Below, piece after piece: positions 1 to 9,199 of a DNA stretch of 64,000 nucleotides (its first letter is position 1; the number at the start of each line of letters is the position of its first letter). The stretch comes from UKL13-2 sp031431435 (lineage in GTDB: Bacteria; Pseudomonadota; Gammaproteobacteria; Burkholderiales; Usitatibacteraceae): NCBI GenBank assembly GCA_031431435.1, contig JANPDI010000119.1, positions 24,678-88,677 of the forward strand, in the 5' to 3' direction. The notes under the pieces were generated by a model, which was not told the origin of the DNA, ran no database searches, and saw only the letters and a program-made list of their open reading frames with translations. The translations under genes were made by a program, and so were the position numbers.

Positions 1-35
1 GTTTGATACCGGGCAACGACAGTTTGGATGTGGTT

Positions 36-269
36 CTAACAAACAGCGGTTTGGCAAACCACCGTTGCGTTTGCCACCTGATTCGCATTTAACCGTGTTG
101 CCGTGACCGTGATAATGTCGACGGGACCAACGGTAGCGGCGGTTTGAACGGTGGCGTTGTGATACGGCGTCTGACCGGTGGCGGTCGCGAATCCTGCCAC
201 CAAAACGACGGTGACAAGCAGCGAACCGAAAATGCCAACCAGTTGTTTGGTCAAGAAATCGGATTTCAT
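36..269 (-). CDS. Small secreted or membrane-anchored hypothetical protein (77 aa)
   Basis: I do not recognise this protein. It begins with a short basic stretch (MKSDFLTKQ) followed by about 20 hydrophobic residues ending near AGFATA, which reads as a signal peptide or a single membrane anchor. The remaining 45 residues are rich in Thr, Val, Ala and Asn, and the last seven carry two cysteines (VCQTAVC). A clear ribosome-binding site, AGGAG, lies seven bases before the ATG on the minus strand, which is the main reason to accept it as a gene. Nothing downstream of it is visible because the window begins there. No function is proposed. Confidence 0.55.
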   Translation of the reverse strand: MKSDFLTKQLVGIFGSLLVTVVLVAGFATATGQTPYHNATVQTAATVGPVDIITVTATRLNANQVANATVVCQTAVC

Positions 270-450
270 AAAGTGCTCCTGTCGGAAAATGCTTGTTCAG
301 TCTGCAACACCATGCATGATTTGTTGCATTGACGGCAGATTAAAGTTCCCGCGCACAAATGGCGATTCGAATGCGATGAAATGCCAGAATGGCGCCGCAA
401 ACTGCAGAAAAACCGACTGGAAATCCATAAGATCGACCGGCCAAAAAGAA

Positions 451-472
451 AACGGCACCTCCCGGTGCCGTT
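451..472 (-). terminator. Rho-independent terminator of the sodium:solute symporter gene
   Basis: Perfect 9-bp inverted repeat AACGGCACC / GGTGCCGTT with a 4-base loop. On the minus strand it is followed by a T-rich run (TTTTCTTTTT). It lies about 30 bases beyond the symporter stop codon. Confidence 0.85.
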
Positions 473-502
473 TGACGCGCTATCGACAGCACGGAGAAGT
501 GC

Positions 503-1966
503 TTACGACACCAAGCGGTGCGCCGAGGCGTCGTGTGGCGCCGGATGTGCGTGGTGTTCGTGCGGCTTGGTCGCGAGTGAGCCGACAACCATCCCCAACA
601 ACGCCATGATGAAGCCGGCGAGCTGCGCAGGAAAGTCTGTGCCAAGTGGTGTCGCCAGAAAGATCAGCCAGGTCGTGATGCCCAGAATAATCGACGCCAT
701 CGCACCGTGTTTGTTGGCGCGCGGCCAGTAAAGGCCTGCAACGAGCGGCGTCAGCGCACCACAAAGTGTGACTTGATACGCCGCAGAAACCATTTCATAA
801 ATTGGTGTTCCCTTCATGGCAATCGCGTATACCAACACCAGCGCGGTAAATACCACCAGGGCGACACGAAACGCCTGCAGCCGTTGCTTGTCGGTGATAC
901 CCGGGCGCAAATTTTTGTAGATATTCTCGACAAAACTGGTTGACGGCGCCAACAGTGTCGCCGATGCGCAGGATTTGATTGCCGACAGCAGCGCACCAAA
1001 AAACAATACCTGCGCCCAGAATGGCATATGCGTCAAGATTAGCGTCGGCAAAATACGCTGCGGGTCATCGGCCAGCATCCGTTTGGTCTCGTCCGGCATG
1101 ATCAGCACGGCGCAGGCGACGATGAACATTGGCACAAACGCAAACGCCAAATAGGCCATGCCGCCGATGACCGCACCGCGCGAGGCGGTTTTTGAATCCT
1201 TGGCAGACATGACGCGTTGAAAAATATCCTGTTGCGGGATCGACCCCAGCATCATGGTGATGGCCGCCGCAAAAAAGAAGACAACATCGTGAAACTTGGG
1301 CTCGGGGAAAAAACGAAACCAGTCGTTGGTAAGGGCCAATTGGTAGACCTTGTCGGGACCGCCGGCCAGGTTGCCAGCCATCATGGCGATGATTGTCAAC
1401 CCAATCACCAACACGATCATTTGGATGAAATCTGTCCAGGCAATGGCCAGCATGCCGCCGACCACCACGTAAATGACGACCGCAAGGGTGCCAATCACCA
1501 TCCCGGTTTCGACGCTGATGGCGCCAGCCGAAACAACGTTAAATACCAGCCCCAGCGCCGTGACCTGCGCGGCAACCCAGCCGAGATACGACAGGATGAT
1601 GGCCACCGAGCAAAAAATTTCCACACCCTTGCCGTAGCGTTTGCGAAAATAGTCGCCGATGGTCAACAGCGTCATCTTGTAGAGCTTTGCCGCAAAAAAT
1701 AAGCCGACAAAAATCAGGCACATCGACGCGCCGAACGGGTCTTCGACCACATTGTTTAGTCCGCCCTGGACGAACTTGGCGGAGATTCCAAGCACTGTTT
1801 CGGCGCCAAACCATGTCGCGAACGTTGTGGTGACAATCATGATGAGTGGCAGACTGCGCCCGGCCAGGGCGAAATCGGCGGAAGTTTTGACGCGGGTACC
1901 GGCATACATACCGATGGCAAGCGTTCCCAGCAAATACAACACGACAAAGGCGAGCAGAGCGTTCAT
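503..1966 (-). CDS. Sodium:solute symporter (SSS family) transporter
   Basis: Inner-membrane protein of about 487 residues, with around a dozen or more hydrophobic segments across its length, as expected for Na+-coupled symporters of the SSS family (PutP/PanF-like). Family hallmarks visible are the N-terminal helix with GMYAG, the stretch LAGRSLP, and the segment GGMLAIAWTDFIQ, which matches the conserved SSS core. The C-terminus is short, polar and His-rich (HEHHAHPAPHDASAH). An upstream in-frame codon at 2032 would add 22 residues of non-hydrophobic sequence; I prefer the ATG at 1966, which starts directly at the first helix. The substrate (amino acid, carboxylate or vitamin) cannot be told from sequence. 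It is a single-gene unit ending in a strong terminator. Confidence 0.85.
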   Translation of the reverse strand: MNALLAFVVLYLLGTLAIGMYAGTRVKTSADFALAGRSLPLIMIVTTTFATWFGAETVLGISAKFVQGGLNNVVEDPFGASMCLIFVGLFFAAKLYKMTLLTIGDYFRKRYGKGVEIFCSVAIILSYLGWVAAQVTALGLVFNVVSAGAISVETGMVIGTLAVVIYVVVGGMLAIAWTDFIQMIVLVIGLTIIAMMAGNLAGGPDKVYQLALTNDWFRFFPEPKFHDVVFFFAAAITMMLGSIPQQDIFQRVMSAKDSKTASRGAVIGGMAYLAFAFVPMFIVACAVLIMPDETKRMLADDPQRILPTLILTHMPFWAQVLFFGALLSAIKSCASATLLAPSTSFVENIYKNLRPGITDKQRLQAFRVALVVFTALVLVYAIAMKGTPIYEMVSAAYQVTLCGALTPLVAGLYWPRANKHGAMASIILGITTWLIFLATPLGTDFPAQLAGFIMALLGMVVGSLATKPHEHHAHPAPHDASAHRLVS

Positions 1967-2064
1967 GGCGTGATCAATACCGTCAGAAGAATGGTTGGTC
2001 GGGGAGTGGTATCGCGCAGCAGTCAGCCGCATACGCGGATTCTAGAATTTTCTGACCTCTCACG

Positions 2065-3618
2065 CTACATGTTCCAAAACAACAGCAGGTAGAGGTAGGC
2101 ACCGGCAATCAACGCCAGAATCGCCACCAGCGAAAGCAACACGCGGCTTTGCCAGCGCTGGGTTTGATTGACACGTTCGACCGCCGCCTCGATTGCGGCA
2201 AGCCGCTCCGACGGGTTGTTTTCCAGCGCACGGTGGATCAGTCTCGGCAGCTGCGGCAGCGTTGCCGTCCAAAGCGGGCCCTCCTTGCGAATCTGCCGGA
2301 CCAATCCACGCAAGCCAATTTGTTCGTCCATCCATTTTTTCAGGATCGGCTGCGCAACGGGTCGCAAGTCGAGTTGCGGATAGAGCTGCCGGCCCAGACC
2401 TTCAACCTGAAGCAGTGTCTTTTGCAACAACACAAGTTGCGGCTGAATTTCCATCTTGAAGCGTCGCGACACGTCAAACAGCCGTAACAGCACATTGCCA
2501 AAATAAATTTCGTTTAACGGTTTGTCGAATATCGGCTCACAAACACTGCGTATGGCAGCCTCGAATTCATCGACCCGTGTGTTGCGCGGCACCCATCCGG
2601 CCTCAATATGCGCGATTGCCACCGCTTTGTAATCGCGTTCAAAAAATGCGGCGAAATTACGCGCCAAATAACTTTTGTCGGCGTCCGACAGGGTGCCCAT
2701 GATGCCAAAATCCACCCCCGCGTAAATGCCATTGCGGCCGACAAAAATATTGCCGGGGTGCATATCAGCATGAAAAAAGCCATCGCGAAAAACCTGGGTA
2801 AAAAATATTTTCACGCCATCTGACGCGAGCTTGGCAAGGTCGATATTGTGCGCTGTCAACTGCGCGATGTCGTTAACCTGAATGCCATCCAACTTTTCCA
2901 TCACCATCACATCGCGCGTGGTGAAATCGAAAAATACCTCCGGCACATAAAGCAATGTGCCATCGGCAAAATTGCGCCGCAGTGTCGACGCATTTGCCGC
3001 CTCACGAACCAGGTCGAGCTCATCGTGGATCGATTTATCGAACTCGGCAACCACCTCCCGTGGCCTGAGTCTGACGCCGTCCTCAAAGACCGTTGCAATC
3101 AAATCGGCGACCACATACAAAAGGCCGATGTCTTTGCCAATGACGTGGCGAATATTGGGGCGCAAAATCTTCACGGCAACGTCACGTCCGGCTTGTTTGC
3201 CGCTTGCGAGCGTGGCGAAATGCACCTGGGCGATTGACGCGGATGCAACCGGCGTCATATTGAATGCCGAAAAAACGTCGCGCCACGTTTTCCCCGCATT
3301 GTCGTCGTAAGCGTGACTGAGCATTGCCAAAACATCGGCCTCACCAAACGGGGGCACCCTGTCCTGCAGGCGCGCCAGCTCATTGGCGATGTCAACCGGG
3401 ACCAAGTCAGGTCGCGTGGACAGTATCTGGCCGAATTTGACAAATATCGGCCCGAGTGACTCCAACGCCCGCCGCAGCCTGACGGCGCGCGGTTCTGCAA
3501 AAGACCGCCAGAAGAAAATGCCTCTGACCAACGAACGGGTCGCCCCATCCGGAAGAAATTCATCGAGGCCGTAGCGAACCACGACTGCGCTGATTTTTAG
3601 GAAGCGGAAAAGACGCAT
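2065..3618 (-). CDS. ubiB: UbiB, ABC1-family atypical kinase for ubiquinone biosynthesis
   Basis: 517 residues, the usual length for UbiB. The family is an atypical protein-kinase-like ATPase needed for ubiquinone synthesis at the inner membrane. The diagnostic KxGQ motif is present near residue 60 (FVKFGQILSTRPD), as are the Ala-rich nucleotide loop ASIAQVH, the catalytic-loop-like FHADMHPGN and the DFG-like VDFGIMG. The C-terminus ends in a hydrophobic anchor (LLSLVAILALIAGAYLYLLL). It lies 19 bases downstream of topB on the same strand. No other ubi genes are in the window. Confidence 0.93.
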   Translation of the reverse strand: MRLFRFLKISAVVVRYGLDEFLPDGATRSLVRGIFFWRSFAEPRAVRLRRALESLGPIFVKFGQILSTRPDLVPVDIANELARLQDRVPPFGEADVLAMLSHAYDDNAGKTWRDVFSAFNMTPVASASIAQVHFATLASGKQAGRDVAVKILRPNIRHVIGKDIGLLYVVADLIATVFEDGVRLRPREVVAEFDKSIHDELDLVREAANASTLRRNFADGTLLYVPEVFFDFTTRDVMVMEKLDGIQVNDIAQLTAHNIDLAKLASDGVKIFFTQVFRDGFFHADMHPGNIFVGRNGIYAGVDFGIMGTLSDADKSYLARNFAAFFERDYKAVAIAHIEAGWVPRNTRVDEFEAAIRSVCEPIFDKPLNEIYFGNVLLRLFDVSRRFKMEIQPQLVLLQKTLLQVEGLGRQLYPQLDLRPVAQPILKKWMDEQIGLRGLVRQIRKEGPLWTATLPQLPRLIHRALENNPSERLAAIEAAVERVNQTQRWQSRVLLSLVAILALIAGAYLYLLLFWNM

Positions 3619-3637
3619 TGCCGGATTTCCGCCGGGC

Positions 3638-6406
3638 CTATGCCGTTTTCAGCTTGGCGGCGGCAGGTTTTGCCTTGGCGGGCTTCTTGGCTGCCGGTTT
3701 TGCCGCGGCCGCCTTGCGTTTTGTCTTCTTGGCGGGCTTTGCGAACGCCTCTTTTTCAGCGAGCAGCTCAAGCGCTTCTTCAAGCGTGATTGACTCAACC
3801 TTGTCTTTATCCTGAATGGTGGCGTTGGTATCGCCATGTTTTACATATGGGCCATAGCGCCCGGAATAAATGCTGATCGGGGCATCATCGTCAGGATGAT
3901 TACCGAGTATGCGCAATGCACCCGCGGCAGACTTGGCCGCTTTTGCGGCCTTGCCTTTGGCTGTCTTTGGGTCGCGTTCTTCAAACTCAAAGCCAATTTT
4001 GCCATCCGGTTGTTTCACCAAAAACGCCGAAAATGGACGGCCTTTTTTACTGATAAATTTTTCCAGCAACGGCGTCTTTCCCTTTTCAAGCAATTCAATC
4101 ATTTCTTCGCGCGCAATCGCGCGCTTCAGAATGGTCCGCCCCGAGCGGAAATCACATGTTCGTGCGGCGCCCACCGCTTTTTCACACGAATAAGCATTTG
4201 GCGTTTCGTATACATTTGCGCCGCACTTGGGACACGGCCCCAGTGTCTGCTGACCGGAGAAATCGATCGGTTCATCATCATTCGCACCATCGCCCCAGGA
4301 GAATTCAATCGCGAGCTCCTTGTTTAAAATGAGATTTGCGGAGAACGCCCGTCCTTGGCGGCTGCGAAAGCCCTCGAGCGGACCAACATCTTTGGTTTCA
4401 ATCAATATCTCAGCCTCGGTCGCTTCAAGCTGCCGGCCGGCGATAATTTTCCAAAAACCGAAATCGCACGTTACGCACTGGAAACGTTTGTAATTCTCGT
4501 GCACCTCCGAGCCGCATTTCGGACAGGGCACCTTGAGCGCGCCAAAGTCGCCGGGAATCGTGTCGTGTTCGAAATTTTTAGCCTGGCCGACAATGTGCTC
4601 GGTCATGTCTACAATTTCAGCCATGAACGTTTCGCGCGACATTTTTCCCTTCTGCATCAGCGCCAGTTTTTGCTCCCACTCGGCGGTGAGTTCTGGTGAA
4701 TAGAGTTCGGGAATGCCCAGGCCATGCAGCGCGATCATCAACGATGCCGCTTTGGCGGTGGGGATCAACTCCCGACCTTCACGATGAATATATTTTTCGT
4801 ATAACAATCCCTCAATTGTTGCCGCACGGGTCGCCGGCGTACCGAGCCCTTTTTCTTTCATGGCCGCGCGCAACTCTTCGTCGTCAATCGCCTTGCCGGC
4901 GCCCTCCATCGCCGACAGCAGCGTTGCCTCGGAGTAGCGGGCAGGCGGCTTGGTTGTTGTGGCTTTTACCTCGACGGTTTCGGTTTTAACTTTTTCACCG
5001 GTTTTGACCGCAGCCAGATTGGTCGACGCCGTATCGTCCTCCGCGTCGCGTCCATAAACCGCAAGCCAGCCGGCGTTTACCAAGACCTTCCCCTCGGATT
5101 TAAAGGCTTCGCTGTCTACGCGCGTCACGCGGGTCGTCTGCAAAAACTCTGCCGGGGGATGGAACACAGCAAGAAAACGCTTCACAACAAAATCATACAG
5201 TTTCTGCTCGATCTCATTCAGCGCCTTGGGCGCCTGCAACGTCGGGATAATCGCGAAGTGATCGGAGATCTTTGTATTGTCAAAAATCCGCTTGTTTGGC
5301 TTTACCCAGCCATTGTCCAGGACTCTTTTCGCCGAAACGTTGTACTCGCCCTCTTTCAACATTTCCAGCGTCTGCATAACTGTTGAAATGTAGTCCTCCG
5401 GCAACGCGCGCGCATCCGTTCGCGGGTAGGTCAAGACCTTGTGCTTCTCGTACAAAGCCTGCGCAAGACCAAGCGTTGTTTTGGCTGAAAATCCAAACCG
5501 CGAGTTTGCTTCGCGTTGCAGTGACGTTAAATCGAACAGCAGCGGGGAGGCTTGCGTGGTTGGCTTTGACTCTTCCTCGACGATGCCGGGTTTCCCCAGG
5601 CATTTTGTGACGATCGAACGGGCTTTTTTTTCGTCCCACAATCGTTCGGGTTTGAGGTGCTCATCGTCGTCGGATTTTTTGAATTTTTCGTCAAACCAGC
5701 GGCCCATGTAATCGCCACCACTCGCAGAAAAATTCGCGTGAACTTCCCAGTAGTCGCGCGGCTTGAATGCCTTGATACGCTCTTCACGTTCAACCATGAT
5801 GGCCAGCGTTGGCGTTTGCACGCGGCCGACCGTGGTCAATTGAAAGCCGCCCGACTTCGAATTAAATGCGGTCATCGCACGCGTACCGTTGATACCAACC
5901 AGCCAGTCGGACTCCGAGCGACAAACCGCCGCATCCGACAGGCCCTGCATCGCCTCGCCGGTCAACAACCCCTTGAATCCTTCCCGGATTGCTGGCTGGG
6001 TCATCGACTGAAGCCAGAGGCGTTTGACCGGTTGCTTGGCTTTGGCAAACTGGGCGATGTAACGGAAAATCAACTCGCCTTCACGTCCGGCGTCGCAGGC
6101 GTTGATTAGCGTGGTGACATCTTTGCGCTTGATGAGTTTCAGCAGCACCTTCAGGCGCGGCTCCGTTTTCTCAATGGGGCGGAGGGCAAAATACGATGGG
6201 ATCGCCGGCAGATGCGCGAAGGTCCATTTGCCGCGCTTTACTTCCTCCTCTTCCGGCATCGCAATCTCGACCAGATGGCCGACCGCGGACGAGAGGACGT
6301 ATTCATCACTCTCAAAATATTCTGCGTGCTTGGTAAATCCACCAATTGCCTTGGCAATATCGTTCGCAACGGAGGGCTTCTCGGCGATGATGAGACTCTT
6401 TGACAT
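3638..6406 (-). CDS. topB: DNA topoisomerase III with C-terminal zinc modules and a Lys/Ala tail
   Basis: Type IA topoisomerase of 922 residues. The N-terminal Toprim domain starts with SLIIAEKPSVANDIA and carries the acidic metal site NACDAGREGE. The active-site tyrosine is in LTYPRTDARALPED. Two zinc-ribbon modules follow (CPKCGSEVH...CVTC and CPKCGANVY...C), then TopA-type C-terminal repeats (SGRYGPYVKHG). The last 33 or so residues are almost only Lys, Ala and Pro, like bacterial histone H1 tails. This is longer than the E. coli enzyme of about 650 residues; extended C-termini are common in betaproteobacterial homologues. The enzyme decatenates DNA and resolves recombination intermediates. 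Its neighbour dprA also acts on DNA. Confidence 0.93.
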   Translation of the reverse strand: MSKSLIIAEKPSVANDIAKAIGGFTKHAEYFESDEYVLSSAVGHLVEIAMPEEEEVKRGKWTFAHLPAIPSYFALRPIEKTEPRLKVLLKLIKRKDVTTLINACDAGREGELIFRYIAQFAKAKQPVKRLWLQSMTQPAIREGFKGLLTGEAMQGLSDAAVCRSESDWLVGINGTRAMTAFNSKSGGFQLTTVGRVQTPTLAIMVEREERIKAFKPRDYWEVHANFSASGGDYMGRWFDEKFKKSDDDEHLKPERLWDEKKARSIVTKCLGKPGIVEEESKPTTQASPLLFDLTSLQREANSRFGFSAKTTLGLAQALYEKHKVLTYPRTDARALPEDYISTVMQTLEMLKEGEYNVSAKRVLDNGWVKPNKRIFDNTKISDHFAIIPTLQAPKALNEIEQKLYDFVVKRFLAVFHPPAEFLQTTRVTRVDSEAFKSEGKVLVNAGWLAVYGRDAEDDTASTNLAAVKTGEKVKTETVEVKATTTKPPARYSEATLLSAMEGAGKAIDDEELRAAMKEKGLGTPATRAATIEGLLYEKYIHREGRELIPTAKAASLMIALHGLGIPELYSPELTAEWEQKLALMQKGKMSRETFMAEIVDMTEHIVGQAKNFEHDTIPGDFGALKVPCPKCGSEVHENYKRFQCVTCDFGFWKIIAGRQLEATEAEILIETKDVGPLEGFRSRQGRAFSANLILNKELAIEFSWGDGANDDEPIDFSGQQTLGPCPKCGANVYETPNAYSCEKAVGAARTCDFRSGRTILKRAIAREEMIELLEKGKTPLLEKFISKKGRPFSAFLVKQPDGKIGFEFEERDPKTAKGKAAKAAKSAAGALRILGNHPDDDAPISIYSGRYGPYVKHGDTNATIQDKDKVESITLEEALELLAEKEAFAKPAKKTKRKAAAAKPAAKKPAKAKPAAAKLKTA

Positions 6407-6575
6407 GCGTTGATACTTTCGTAGGTTGATTCACGCGTCCGCGACAGCCATCACAGCCGTTACGTGGGGCGCACATGATAGGCGCGGAAGTCTTGCAAAG
6501 GCAAGAGAATAATTTTTTCAATAAACAAAACAACTGGTTGGCGCGAGTCGACCCTGCGATTGCGCGGCAATACGG

Positions 6576-7679
6576 TCAGGCCAAACGCTGATACTTTCCT
6601 CCGGCGATCTGTGCGACACGACCATCCAGTTCAAGTTCGGTCAGTCTGCCGATCAACAAATGTCCTGCAATGCCGGTGCGCACCGCCAGCTCATCACTCG
6701 ACACCGCATCAAAGCCCATTGCATCAAGAATTGGATCTTTGTCCGGGTTCATTTTGCCGGCAGTCGCCTCTTTGTTTTGCGCCGCAGGCAGGTTGCTCTG
6801 CCATTGCAGCTCGACCAGCACGTCGTTTGCGTCATCAACCAACTTGGCACCTTGCTTGATGAGCTGGTGGGTGCCTTTCGACAAAGGCGAATGAATCGAG
6901 CCCGGAATCGCAAAAACGTCGCGCCCCTGTTCGGCAGCCTGTCGCGCGGTAATCAGCGACCCTGACGCAAGCGCCGCCTCAACGACCAACACGCCGCGCG
7001 AGAACCCGCTGATGATGCGATTGCGCCGCGGAAAATTGGCTGCGATGGCGGGCGTACCCAACGAAAATTCAGAGATGATCAGACCGCGTTGGGAAATTTC
7101 TTGTGCAAGACTCTTGTTGCGGGCGGGATAGACCAGATCAAGTCCGGTGCCAACAACGGCAATTGTTGATGCACTGCCGTCGAGCCCGCCGCGATGCGCA
7201 GCGGCGTCGATTCCCAGTGCCAGTCCGGAAATAATCGCCAGGCCTGCGTTGGATAAACTTCGTGAGAATGCCTCTGCATTCTGCGCGCCGCCGGGTGTTG
7301 CATTGCGGCTGCCGACGACGGCGATGCTGGCGCTCGACAGCAACTCACGCCGGCCTTTCAGATAAAGCATTGGCGGCGGGTCGTTGATTTCAAACAACGC
7401 GCGCGGATAGTCCGCGTCGGCCAGCGTAACAATATGATTTGATTCGTGTTCAAGCCATTTCAGCGAATAAGCGAGTTTTGCCGGGTCCGGGCCGCTGATG
7501 ATCGCATCTGCCGCCTTTGCATGCACCACGCGCAGCAGTGACGCGCGCGTTTGTGACATTACCTTTTCTGGCGTCCCGAAATCACGCAGCAACTTACGGA
7601 TACTCTCCGCCCCCAGGTTCGGCAGCAGGTCGAGCGAAAGCCAGGATAAGGCGTCAAGCTCTGTGGGTGGCAGCGGCAT
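6576..7679 (-). CDS. dprA: DNA-processing protein DprA (Smf)
   Basis: 367 residues. DprA binds incoming single-stranded DNA during natural transformation and loads RecA. The Rossmann-fold core is clear: VGSRNATPGG, SGLALGIDAAAHRGGL and GRDVFAIPGS. N-terminal to it is a helical SAM-like region (LLPNLGAESIRKLL), and C-terminal is a winged-helix DML1-like domain (ELAVRTGIAGHLLIGRLTELELDGRV). A TTG at 7706 could add nine residues, but the ATG at 7679 (MPLPPTELD) is the better start. It follows the LysM gene on the same strand, as in many Betaproteobacteria. With the pilus genes elsewhere in the window it fits a transformation-capable lineage, though competence itself is inference. Confidence 0.93.
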   Translation of the reverse strand: MPLPPTELDALSWLSLDLLPNLGAESIRKLLRDFGTPEKVMSQTRASLLRVVHAKAADAIISGPDPAKLAYSLKWLEHESNHIVTLADADYPRALFEINDPPPMLYLKGRRELLSSASIAVVGSRNATPGGAQNAEAFSRSLSNAGLAIISGLALGIDAAAHRGGLDGSASTIAVVGTGLDLVYPARNKSLAQEISQRGLIISEFSLGTPAIAANFPRRNRIISGFSRGVLVVEAALASGSLITARQAAEQGRDVFAIPGSIHSPLSKGTHQLIKQGAKLVDDANDVLVELQWQSNLPAAQNKEATAGKMNPDKDPILDAMGFDAVSSDELAVRTGIAGHLLIGRLTELELDGRVAQIAGGKYQRLA

Positions 7680-7742
7680 AGATGGCGGGTGTGTGAGGGG
7701 CGACAAAATGATCGCGCCCGAAAAACGGGGCGCACAAACGAC

Positions 7743-7768
7743 AAACGCGCGAACGATGTCGCGCGTTT
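7743..7768 (-). terminator. Hairpin between the LysM gene and dprA
   Basis: Perfect 10-bp stem AAACGCGCGA / TCGCGCGTTT with a 6-base loop, just past the stop codon of the LysM gene. The minus-strand sequence beyond it is only moderately T-rich, so it may attenuate rather than fully stop read-through into dprA. Confidence 0.55.
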
Positions 7769-7791
7769 ACCAATGATCCTGCAACGGTTAA

Positions 7792-8973
7792 CTACGGTGT
7801 TTGAACGACGTCACCAACTTTAAGCGGGCGCTTTGACGACATGACCAAAACATACGACACGCGGTCAAATACCCGAAAAACGACGGTTAGGCCATTGCGT
7901 TCCTCGGGCAATTTTACTTCCGCCGGAATGCCGTCTTTGTCACCCCGCCATGAGGCCGGAATCAGTGTTTTTAATGAATAACGCGACTCGTCCTCACCGG
8001 TATTGGTTGCAACAATCTCGCCACCGCGTTGCACGGCAAGCACGTGCCCGATCTCGATGCCGTCACGCCGCCCAAGATTGACAACAACAATTGAATACTG
8101 TGCGGTTTCTGAAACGCCGCCCACCACGGAAACGACCGCACCCTTGACCTGCGTTGCCGGCGATCGCGGACTGTATTGCGGTAACGTCGCGTCGCCTGCC
8201 GGGGTCAGTCGATCACCACGGTTAATTTCCTGGTTTGCCTTGGTGATTTCAAGGGTGGTTGGTGTCACGTTGCCGTCGCCAAATCGCGTCACGCGTGCGT
8301 CACCCAAATACTGCGCTTCAAACCCTAGAATTTCACGGGTAACCGGGTCGGTCAGCGCCTTGCCCGGACGATAGACCTGCCAGCGGGTCCCCTGTTCGGG
8401 TTTGATGCCCAATGCGTAGACGGCGTTGCCGGTGCCAACAATGACCCGGCTTTCTTCGGAAGCAATAATGCGCGGCGCGCTGTTCAAGGCACCCTCTTCA
8501 GCAACCAGCGGCGTGGACAGGAATGGGCCGATAACCCGCGCGGGAATCGACGGAATGGCCTGACCCAGCGCTTCGGTCCGGACCCGCGGCGATAGTTTGA
8601 CGGTGCCGCCAAGGCCTTCACTGCCGGCAATTGTCAAAAGCGGGCGTCCTGAGGCGTCAAACGAAAGTTTTACGACGTCGCCCGGATAAATCAAATGCGG
8701 GTTCTTGATCTGGTCGCGGTTCATGTTCCAGATTTCCGGCCAGCGCCAAGGCTCTTTCAGGAATTTGCCGGAAATATCCCAAAGCGTATCGCCTTTGACG
8801 ACGGTATACATCGTTGGCGCATCGTTGGCCAACAACAGTGGGTTGTCGTTTGTTTTGGCAGATGCGGTCTTCTTGGCGGCCGGTGTCTTTGGCGCATCTT
8901 GGGCCGCTACCGTCGCGCTTGCCAGAACACCCAGGCTGACGCCAAATAAAAGGATTGCCGGGAATTTTTTCAT
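7792..8973 (-). CDS. Exported LysM-domain protein
   Basis: 393 residues from the ATG at 8973. A Sec signal peptide is evident (MKKFPAILLFGVSLGV... cleaving near VAAQD). A Lys/Ala/Pro-rich linker leads into one LysM peptidoglycan-binding domain at about residues 55-105 (VVKGDTLWDIS ... WNMNRDQIKNPHLIYPGDVV). The remaining 280 residues are mostly beta-rich with no catalytic motif I can name. This LysM protein commonly lies between dprA and a divergent def in Betaproteobacteria. GAGGG precedes the start by 11 bases; an alternative upstream start at 9018 would give a 15-residue N-terminal extension. Likely role is cell-wall binding in the periplasm; the exact function is unknown. Confidence 0.85.
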   Translation of the reverse strand: MKKFPAILLFGVSLGVLASATVAAQDAPKTPAAKKTASAKTNDNPLLLANDAPTMYTVVKGDTLWDISGKFLKEPWRWPEIWNMNRDQIKNPHLIYPGDVVKLSFDASGRPLLTIAGSEGLGGTVKLSPRVRTEALGQAIPSIPARVIGPFLSTPLVAEEGALNSAPRIIASEESRVIVGTGNAVYALGIKPEQGTRWQVYRPGKALTDPVTREILGFEAQYLGDARVTRFGDGNVTPTTLEITKANQEINRGDRLTPAGDATLPQYSPRSPATQVKGAVVSVVGGVSETAQYSIVVVNLGRRDGIEIGHVLAVQRGGEIVATNTGEDESRYSLKTLIPASWRGDKDGIPAEVKLPEERNGLTVVFRVFDRVSYVLVMSSKRPLKVGDVVQTP

Positions 8974-9145
8974 GGCCAGTATTGCCCTCGCGAGGATTTT
9001 GGTGCGCCCGGGCATCACCGTGCCAATGGCTGTCGAGGCGATATCTGCCGTCGAAAACGGTTTAACGCATCAGAGCCGGTGCGCAATCAAATTTGCCTTA
9101 ATTGGCGACTTCTACTACACTTGGCAGTCATTAACTCACTGCAAA

Positions 9146-9164
9146 CTTAATGTAACACATTAAG
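9146..9164. promoter_or_regulatory. Perfect dyad in the LysM/def divergent promoter region
   Basis: CTTAATGT and ACATTAAG, an 8-bp perfect inverted repeat with a 3-base spacer, about 35 bases before the def start and about 170 bases before the LysM start. The surroundings are AT-rich, so this is promoter territory. It could be an operator; no known regulator is assigned. Confidence 0.4.
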
Positions 9165-9199
9165 ATTCTGCACCTAATTTATTCAATTCGCAAGCAATT

